Shown one piece after another: positions 1 to 5,123 of a stretch of 5,912 bases of DNA (positions are counted from its first letter, which is position 1; each line of letters begins with the position of its first letter). The notes under the pieces were generated by a model. The model was not told the DNA's origin. It ran no database searches and saw nothing but the letters and a program-made list of their open reading frames with translations. The position numbers and the translations under genes are program-made. Source of the stretch: Candidatus Uhrbacteria bacterium (GTDB lineage: Bacteria; Patescibacteriota; Patescibacteriia; CAIXNZ01); NCBI GenBank assembly GCA_011046145.1, contig DSBA01000038.1:1-5912 (forward strand), in the 5' to 3' direction.

Positions 1-65
1 AAACACAAAAAAAGATTTTTTTGGCTAATTTTAAATTAATTTTCATATATTTATTGCTTTAAATC

Positions 66-108
66 CGCTTAATTTAACTGTTTTTAGCAGTTAAAGCGAA
101 TTTTTATT
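66..108 (+). terminator. Possible intrinsic terminator of an upstream gene
   Basis: TTTAACTG (73-80) and CAGTTAAA (88-95) form a perfect 8-bp stem with a 7-nt loop. CGC (66-68) and GCG (96-98) can extend it if the four bases 69-72 bulge out. The stem is followed by AATTTTTATT on the + strand, a T-rich tail as expected for Rho-independent termination; the opposite strand has no such tail. The stem is AT-rich and hence weak. The gene it would terminate lies left of the window, so the call rests on structure alone. Confidence 0.4.
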
Positions 109-127
109 AATTTAAGGGCTTTTTCTT

Positions 128-157
128 TTGACAGGCCATCACCTTTTATATTATAAT
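128..157 (+). promoter_or_regulatory. Consensus sigma70-type promoter for lemA
   Basis: TTGACA at 128-133 and TATAAT at 152-157 match the -35 and -10 consensus exactly, with an 18-bp spacer. Transcription would start near 164, giving a leader of about 54 nt before the lemA ATG at 218. AT-rich DNA yields many chance -10 boxes, but a perfect -35 hexamer at proper spacing just upstream of the first gene is much less likely by chance. It may drive lemA alone or lemA with the downstream genes. Confidence 0.65.
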
Positions 158-159
158 TA

Positions 160-203
160 AATTAATTAATATACTAATTGTAGTATATAAAATTTAATTA
201 ATT
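160..203 (+). promoter_or_regulatory. AT-only inverted repeat in the lemA leader
   Basis: ATATACTA (169-176) pairs perfectly with TAGTATAT (181-188) around a 4-nt loop. Outside this, AATTAATTA (160-168) can pair with TAATTAATT (195-203) across a 6-nt one-sided bulge. The structure lies between the predicted transcription start and the lemA start codon. It could be an mRNA leader hairpin or a palindromic protein-binding site. Nearly all pairs are A-T, so stability is doubtful and part of the symmetry may only reflect base composition. Confidence 0.3.
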
Positions 204-217
204 AAAGCAAAAAACTT

Positions 218-772
218 ATGCCTATCTGGGGAATTATTTTAATTGTCCTTGTTTTGGTGATTATTTGGCTGGTCGCTGTTTATAACAGCCTGATCAAAAG
301 TCGCAACCGGGTTGATGAAGCCTGGTCAGATATTGATGTCCAGCTCAAAAGAAGATATGATCTGATTCCAAATTTAATTGAAACTGTCAAAGCTTATGCC
401 ACTCATGAAAGAGAAGTTTTCCAAAAAGTTACTGAAGCGCGCTCAAATGCCATGCAAGCTAAAAGTCTTGATGAAAAGGGCAAGGCTGAAAACATGTTAA
501 GCGAAACTTTAAAATCCCTATTTGCCGTAGCTGAAAATTATCCGGATTTAAAAGCTAGTCAAAATTTTCAATCTTTACAGGACGAGCTGACAGATACGGA
601 AAATAAAATCCAAGCCTCAAGGCGCTTTTATAATGGCAATGTGCGCGACTTTAACACTAAAATCCAAATTTTTCCAAACAACCTGATTGCCGGCATGCTA
701 GGCTTTAAAAAATATGATTTTTTCCAGATTGAGGAAGAAAAAGAGCGAGAAGTGCCAAAAGTCAAATTCTAA
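218..772 (+). CDS. lemA: LemA family membrane-anchored protein
   Basis: LemA proteins are small membrane-anchored proteins with an alpha-helical extracytoplasmic domain; their molecular role is not firmly established. This one has 184 residues, the usual family length. Residues 4-23 form one hydrophobic N-terminal membrane segment. The two family blocks are clear: residues 32-68 (VDEAWSDIDVQLKRR followed by DLIPNLIETVKAYA) and residues 105-158 (AENYPDLKAS, then ENKIQASRRFYN and the FN...FPNN stretch). The C-terminus is charged (EEEKERE), as in many homologues. The ATG at 218 places the membrane segment immediately at the N-terminus, the expected arrangement; no Shine-Dalgarno sequence precedes it. 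A consensus promoter lies at 128-157. htpX follows after 129 bp, a pairing common in bacteria that supports a role in membrane stress or envelope maintenance. The family call is very secure, the function is not. Confidence 0.96.
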   Translation: MPIWGIILIVLVLVIIWLVAVYNSLIKSRNRVDEAWSDIDVQLKRRYDLIPNLIETVKAYATHEREVFQKVTEARSNAMQAKSLDEKGKAENMLSETLKSLFAVAENYPDLKASQNFQSLQDELTDTENKIQASRRFYNGNVRDFNTKIQIFPNNLIAGMLGFKKYDFFQIEEEKEREVPKVKF

Positions 773-785
773 TCTGTAATCAATC

Positions 786-816
786 TCGGCCAAAGGCCGA
801 TCAGCCCCTGGCTGAT
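786..816 (+). repeat. Two abutting GC-rich hairpins after lemA
   Basis: TCGGCC-AAA-GGCCGA (786-800) is a 6-bp stem with a 3-nt loop. ATCAGCC-CCT-GGCTGAT (800-816) is a 7-bp stem with a 3-nt loop. They share base 800 and are markedly more GC-rich than the surroundings. They begin 13 nt after the lemA stop codon. No T-run follows on either strand, so this is not a textbook intrinsic terminator. An mRNA 3'-end stabiliser, an attenuating structure or a small REP-like palindromic element are all possible. Confidence 0.6.
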
Positions 817-826
817 ACTAATTTGC

Positions 827-889
827 TACGAATCTACTAAATAAAGCCAGTAGGCCCATTCGTAGATTCGTATATTATTCGTAGATTCG
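827..889. repeat. ATTCGTAGATTCG direct and inverted repeats before htpX
   Basis: The 13-mer ATTCGTAGATTCG occurs twice, at 858-870 and 877-889, separated by TATATT. Each copy contains ATTCG twice at an 8-bp period. An inverted copy, TACGAATCTAC (827-837), is the exact complement of GTAGATTCGTA (862-872), giving a possible 11-bp stem with a 24-nt loop; nine of those bases can instead pair with the second direct copy (881-889). The block ends 12 nt before the htpX start, so it could act as a tandem operator or as alternative mRNA stems. It could equally be a dispersed intergenic repeat of this genome. Confidence 0.7.
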
Positions 890-901
890 CATTATATCAT
901 T

Positions 902-1786
902 ATGTATCAACAAATAGATTCTAATAAGCGAAAAACCGTCTTATTAATGACAATTTTTATAATTTTTGTCTTATTTTTGGGCTGGCTTTTTGGACAATTT
1001 ACTGATACTGGCTATCTAGGCTTGGTTATTGCTATTATTATTTCTTTAATTATGGGCTTTGCCAGCTATTTTGCCGGCGATAAAGTCGCTTTAGCTACTG
1101 CCGGAGCCAAACCGATTGAAAAACAAGATAATCCCTATGTTTTTCGCATGGTAGAAAATCTCTGCATTACTGCCGGACTGCCTTTGCCAAAAGTTTATAT
1201 AATCAATGACCCTAATATCAATGCTTTTGCCACTGGCCGCGACCCTAAACATGCTTCAATTGCCGTAACAACCGGCGCAATTGAAAAACTGGAAAACCAA
1301 GAGCTTGAAGGCGTTTTGGCCCATGAGCTTTCACATATTAAAAATTACGATATCCGCCTAATGATGGTTGTTATTGTGCTAGTCGGCATTATTGCTCTTT
1401 TAGCTGATTGGCTCATGCGCAGCTTTCTTTGGGGCAGAAACAGCCGGGACAAAAATCAGATAGGTTTGATTTTATTAATCGCCGGCATAATATTGGCCAT
1501 TCTTTCGCCTTTAATCGCCCAACTTATCCAATTAGCCATTTCACGCAAACGGGAATTTTTAGCTGACGCAGACGGCGCCTTACTGACGCGCTATCCCCAG
1601 GGGCTGGCTGATGCCCTGGAAAAAATTGCCATAACCAATCAAATGCCGCTACAAAGGGCCAATAACGCAACTGCCCATTTATACATTGCCAATCCTTTTG
1701 GCCAGACAAAAAAATTTCTAAGCAGTCTGTTTGCCACACATCCTCCGATCAATGAAAGAATTAACAAATTAAGACAAATGGCTTAA
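902..1786 (+). CDS. htpX: HtpX-type membrane zinc metalloprotease (M48)
   Basis: HtpX is an integral-membrane zinc endopeptidase that cleaves misfolded or damaged membrane proteins, with its active site on the cytoplasmic side. The zinc site is complete: HELSH at residues 141-145 (zinc ligands H141 and H145, catalytic E142) and the third ligand E218 in the REFLADADG motif. Other family signatures are NAFATGRDPKHASIAVTTG around residues 107-125 and the C-terminal FATHPPINERI (277-287). Hydrophobic segments at about 12-31, 37-57, 152-172 and 186-212 give the usual four membrane spans. The length of 294 residues is typical. The ATG at 902 gives the family's characteristic N-terminus (MYQQIDSNKRKT) ahead of the first span; no Shine-Dalgarno sequence is visible. 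The repeat block at 827-889 lies directly upstream and may be regulatory. No residue needed for catalysis appears to be missing. Confidence 0.97.
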   Translation: MYQQIDSNKRKTVLLMTIFIIFVLFLGWLFGQFTDTGYLGLVIAIIISLIMGFASYFAGDKVALATAGAKPIEKQDNPYVFRMVENLCITAGLPLPKVYIINDPNINAFATGRDPKHASIAVTTGAIEKLENQELEGVLAHELSHIKNYDIRLMMVVIVLVGIIALLADWLMRSFLWGRNSRDKNQIGLILLIAGIILAILSPLIAQLIQLAISRKREFLADADGALLTRYPQGLADALEKIAITNQMPLQRANNATAHLYIANPFGQTKKFLSSLFATHPPINERINKLRQMA

Positions 1787-1830
1787 TAGGCTATATGAAA
1801 TTGTATAAAGCCGCAAAAACTCAATAGCAA

Positions 1831-1880
1831 CCTTATAAAACTTCATAAAACATAATATAACCCAATATAACTTTTCTAAA
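1831..1880 (+). repeat. Five-unit 10-bp periodic ATAWAA array
   Basis: Five successive 10-base units, starting at 1831, 1841, 1851, 1861 and 1871, each begin with C and end in an A/T-rich hexamer: ATAAAA, ATAAAA, ATATAA, ATATAA and TCTAAA. The period matches one DNA helical turn, so the AT stretches fall on one face of the helix. The array occupies about half of the 109-bp spacer between htpX and the next gene and ends 15 nt before that gene's ATG. It may be intrinsically bent DNA, a cluster of -10-like elements or a degenerate tandem repeat. I see no convincing -35/-10 pair. Confidence 0.45.
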
Positions 1881-1895
1881 ATTAATTTCAAACCC

Positions 1896-2669
1896 ATGCC
1901 CAGCCAACAAACAAAAATCAAACCTTTGCCTTTAACCAAAACTTTTTCAAACAGTTTTCAAATCGCTCAAAAAAGCTGGCCTGAAATGGTTTTAATTATT
2001 TTCATTGTAATTTCCATAATAATCGCGGTCCAGTTCCTTTTACCACTCATTTATTTCCTGCTTTTTAAGTATAACCTCATAAAAGAAGAATTTTTTTATA
2101 CTTTCCACTTAATTTGGCGAATTATAAGTTACATTATCTATTTAATCATTGCTGTTATTGCCCAAATTTTAATGCTTAATCAACTCATAAAACCCCAAAT
2201 AAACTTAAAGGAAAACTTCAACGCTATAAAAAAATTCTTTATTTCTTTTTTAGGCTTAACTATCTCTGTAAATATACTTTTTCTAATTTTTAGCCTGCCA
2301 ATTCAGGTCGGCGTCTTCCTTTTTCTTTTTGATCAGTTAGTTTTAGGCTTTATCGCCTTAATATTGGGCATTGCCCTTACTTTATTATTAGCCACGGCTA
2401 TTATTTTCAGCCCGTTTCTTTTAATTGAGAAAAAAATTTCCTGCCCCAGCGCCCTTAAATTATCATTTGATTTAAGCAGGAGAAATTTTCCAAACCTTCT
2501 TCTAAAGCTAATCGTCATCGCTTTGCTTTTTATAATTATTAACGGCTTTGCCACTATTTTCTTTTCCATACCTTACGCAGGCTTTATCTTGGGCTCAGCG
2601 ACTTTCTTATTAATGATAATTTTTGCTTTTACAACCCTTTACGCCATTTACCGGGAATTTAACGTTTAA
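1896..2669 (+). CDS. Multi-pass integral membrane protein, unknown function
   Basis: This 257-residue protein is almost entirely hydrophobic. About six membrane spans can be seen, near residues 30-57, 72-97, 113-140, 147-176, 200-225 and 228-252, after a polar, slightly basic N-terminus of some 28 residues. There is no signal peptide or catalytic motif. The stretch FSPFLLIEKKISCPSALKLS (171-190), followed by a polar SRRN and two closing spans, resembles the loop in several families of six-span bacterial membrane proteins of unknown function (the UPF0259/YciC and DUF975 type, and the membrane domain found with some glycerophosphodiester phosphodiesterases). That similarity is from memory of the pattern and is tentative. 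The ATG at 1896 has no Shine-Dalgarno sequence. clpC starts 3 nt after the stop codon, so the two are probably co-transcribed, and a link to ClpC function is a reasonable guess. Confidence 0.85.
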   Translation: MPSQQTKIKPLPLTKTFSNSFQIAQKSWPEMVLIIFIVISIIIAVQFLLPLIYFLLFKYNLIKEEFFYTFHLIWRIISYIIYLIIAVIAQILMLNQLIKPQINLKENFNAIKKFFISFLGLTISVNILFLIFSLPIQVGVFLFLFDQLVLGFIALILGIALTLLLATAIIFSPFLLIEKKISCPSALKLSFDLSRRNFPNLLLKLIVIALLFIIINGFATIFFSIPYAGFILGSATFLLMIIFAFTTLYAIYREFNV

Positions 2670-2672
2670 TCA

Positions 2673-5123
2673 ATGCCAAGCAATATTTTAAAAAATTTTT
2701 CAACCAATTATCAGGAGATTTTGGTCAAATCAATAAATCTGGCCTGGCAATGGAAAATAAAAACCATCACGCCTGAATTTATTTTATATGCCTTAATTTT
2801 GCAAAAAGGCAGTATTGGCGCGGAAATTTTGCAAAAAGCTAATCTGAAAGCAGACAAATTAAAAAAATTTTTTAATTGCTGTCAGCAGGAACAAAAAAAG
2901 GATTTTCTGCCGGCTTTTGACAGCCAAAGTCTGAAAATTATTGAAAAATCAGCCTGTTTAGCTTACCGACATAAACATGTTTACATTGCCACAGAACATC
3001 TCCTTTTAGCTTTAATTGAAAGCAATAGCGGTAATTTGGAAAAAATTTTGAAAGAATCTCAAATTAACCGTAATTACATAAAAAACCAAATTCAAATCAT
3101 TTTTAACAGCACCTCTAAATTCCAAAGTTTTGCTTCTTCATCAGGTAATTACAACCCCGGAGATGAAAGCGCTGATTTTTACCCTGTGGCGACTAAAAAT
3201 TCCCTGCTGGGCTCCTTTGCTATAAACTTGACTGACAAAAAAATCCAAAAAAATATTGATCCCATAATCGGCAGAGAAAATGAAATTTCGCGCCTGATTG
3301 AAATTCTGATGCGCCGCACCAAAAACAATCCCCTGATTATAGGCGATCCCGGCGTAGGCAAAACCGCCCTAGTAGAAGGCTTGGCAAAAAAAATTATTGA
3401 AGGAGATGTGCCGGAAATTCTAGCCAATAAAAAAATATTAGCGCTTGACATTGCTTCTGTCATAGCCGGCACAATGTTCCGCGGTGAATTTGAAAACCGC
3501 ATGAAGCAAATTTTGGAAGAAATTAAAAAAGATCCGGATATTATTGTTTTTATTGATGAAATCCATAATATTATTGGAGCAGGATCAACCCAGGGCTCAA
3601 TGGATGTCGCCAATATATTAAAACCAGCCCTAGCGCGCGGAGAAGTCAGATGCATTGGCGCCACCACTTATGAAGAATACAAAAAACATCTGGAAAGCGA
3701 TTCAGCCTTGGAACGCAGGTTCCAATTGATTAAAATCCAGGAACCGGGCGCCCGAGAAACAGCCGAAATATTAAAAGGCGTCAAAACAAATTATGAAAAT
3801 TACCATCAGGTAATCATTACTGATGAAGCTATTGAAGCAGCCATTGAATTAAGCCAAAAATACTTATCAGACCGCTTTTTCCCTGACAAAGCATTGGATT
3901 TAATTGACGAAGCAGCTTCCAAAATAAAAATCAGCCAAAAGTCAAACCCCGCAATCCGCCAATTGAAAGAAAAGCAAGAAAAAATGGAACAGGCTAAAAA
4001 ATCCAAGGAAAAAGCTATTATTGAAGAAAATTTCAAGCAGGCGATCTTATTCAAAAAACAGGAAAAAGAAATCCAGGAACAAATCAAAAAAATCAAAAAC
4101 AATATCAAACAAGCAAACGAGCCTTGCCTTAAAGTCACAAAAAACGAAATCTGCCAAATCGTGGCAAAAATTACCAATATCCCCCTCAACGAATTGCTTC
4201 TGACTGAAAAAGATAAATTTTTAAAGTTGGAAAAATTACTAGCTGAAAAAATAATTGGCCAAGATAAGGCTTTGGCTTATTTGGCGCAAGCCATCAGGCG
4301 GGCAAAAGCTGGCCTTAGCGAACAAAATAAGCCCTTAGGCTCCTTTATTTTTATCGGACCTAGCGGCACAGGCAAAACTTATACCGCTAAAATTTTAAGC
4401 CAAATATTATTTGACCGGCCTGACGCGCTAGTAAAAATAGACATGTCTGAATTTTCTGAAAAATTCAATATCTCCAAATTAATCGGCGCGCCAGCAGGCT
4501 ATGTCGGCTATAAAGAAAGCGGCAAATTAACTGATGCTGTCAAAAGAAACCCCAATTCCGTGGTTTTGTTTGATGAAATTGAAAAAGCCCATCCTGATGT
4601 CTTTAATCTGCTTTTGCAAATCATGGATGAAGGCTATATTACTGACGCGATCGGCAAAAAAATAAATTTTAAAAATACGCTGATTATCATGACTTCTAAT
4701 CTTGGCTCGGAAAAAAACAACAAGCTTATCGGCTTTGGCAAAGATAGCCAGACTGAAGAAGATTTAGTCATAGAAGCAGAAGCTAAAAAATTTTTCAGGC
4801 CCGAATTTATCAACCGGCTGGACAAAATAATTATTTTTAACAAATTAAAGGCAAAAGATTTGGCCCAAATCGCTAAAATTGAATTAACTGCCCTTGAGGC
4901 GAGGCTGGAAAAACAAGGCATAAAAATAAGCTATAGTGATAAAATTATTGATTATTTAATAAAAACAGATTGCTGTGAAGAACAAGGCGCCCGTTTTATT
5001 AAGCAAAACATTGAGAAGCTGGTTGCCAATCCCCTTTCAGAAAAAATTTTCCAATCAGACAACCGCGGTAAAAATTTCAAATTAAAAATCAAAAATAACA
5101 AATTAGAAATTACAAATGGCTGA
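2673..5123 (+). CDS. clpC: ClpC-type AAA+ unfoldase, ATPase subunit of Clp protease
   Basis: This class I Hsp100 protein (816 residues, normal for ClpC) unfolds substrates with ATP and threads them into ClpP. Two Clp N-domain repeats lie near residues 8-60 and 84-140 (YIATEHLLLALI in the second). ATPase domain 1 has Walker A GDPGVGKT (224-231), Walker B with D295-E296, pore loop GTMFRGEFE around 268-271 and ALERRF with R348-R349. A short coiled-coil middle region (about 412-480) has a UVR-like EENF motif (451-454); ClpB has a much longer one. Domain 2 has Walker A GPSGTGKT (562-569), pore loop GYVGY (609-613), Walker B D634-E635, FRPEFINRLD from residue 708 and the sensor-2 motif GAR with R774. 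IGF at 686-688 sits where ClpP-binding loops occur, favouring ClpC over ClpB. No clpP is visible here. It starts 3 nt after the membrane-protein gene and overlaps the next gene by 8 nt. No Shine-Dalgarno sequence precedes the start. Confidence 0.95.
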   Translation: MPSNILKNFSTNYQEILVKSINLAWQWKIKTITPEFILYALILQKGSIGAEILQKANLKADKLKKFFNCCQQEQKKDFLPAFDSQSLKIIEKSACLAYRHKHVYIATEHLLLALIESNSGNLEKILKESQINRNYIKNQIQIIFNSTSKFQSFASSSGNYNPGDESADFYPVATKNSLLGSFAINLTDKKIQKNIDPIIGRENEISRLIEILMRRTKNNPLIIGDPGVGKTALVEGLAKKIIEGDVPEILANKKILALDIASVIAGTMFRGEFENRMKQILEEIKKDPDIIVFIDEIHNIIGAGSTQGSMDVANILKPALARGEVRCIGATTYEEYKKHLESDSALERRFQLIKIQEPGARETAEILKGVKTNYENYHQVIITDEAIEAAIELSQKYLSDRFFPDKALDLIDEAASKIKISQKSNPAIRQLKEKQEKMEQAKKSKEKAIIEENFKQAILFKKQEKEIQEQIKKIKNNIKQANEPCLKVTKNEICQIVAKITNIPLNELLLTEKDKFLKLEKLLAEKIIGQDKALAYLAQAIRRAKAGLSEQNKPLGSFIFIGPSGTGKTYTAKILSQILFDRPDALVKIDMSEFSEKFNISKLIGAPAGYVGYKESGKLTDAVKRNPNSVVLFDEIEKAHPDVFNLLLQIMDEGYITDAIGKKINFKNTLIIMTSNLGSEKNNKLIGFGKDSQTEEDLVIEAEAKKFFRPEFINRLDKIIIFNKLKAKDLAQIAKIELTALEARLEKQGIKISYSDKIIDYLIKTDCCEEQGARFIKQNIEKLVANPLSEKIFQSDNRGKNFKLKIKNNKLEITNG

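Noticed and set aside
7..22. A7-GA-T7 near-palindrome at the left edge
   Set aside because: It has only A-T pairs and no GC stem; it is expected by chance in such AT-rich non-coding DNA.
786..816. Rho-independent terminator after lemA
   Set aside because: Both stems are good but no T-run follows on either strand, so it is listed as a hairpin element.
858..889. CRISPR array suggested by the two 13-bp direct repeats
   Set aside because: There are only two short copies separated by 6 bp, with no spacer-length units and no cas genes.
3179..3667. 162-residue open frame on the minus strand inside clpC
   Set aside because: It lies opposite the highly conserved first ATPase domain of ClpC and shows no recognisable domain; it is a shadow of that coding sequence.
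2673..5123. ClpB disaggregase as alternative identity
   Set aside because: The middle coiled-coil region is short and UVR-like, and an IGF loop is present in domain 2; ClpB has a much longer middle domain and lacks the ClpP loop.
5121..5123. TGA read as glycine (code 25, as in Gracilibacteria/SR1), extending ClpC
   Set aside because: ClpC already has full family length at this TGA, the next gene starts within the overlap, and no gene here has an in-frame internal TGA.
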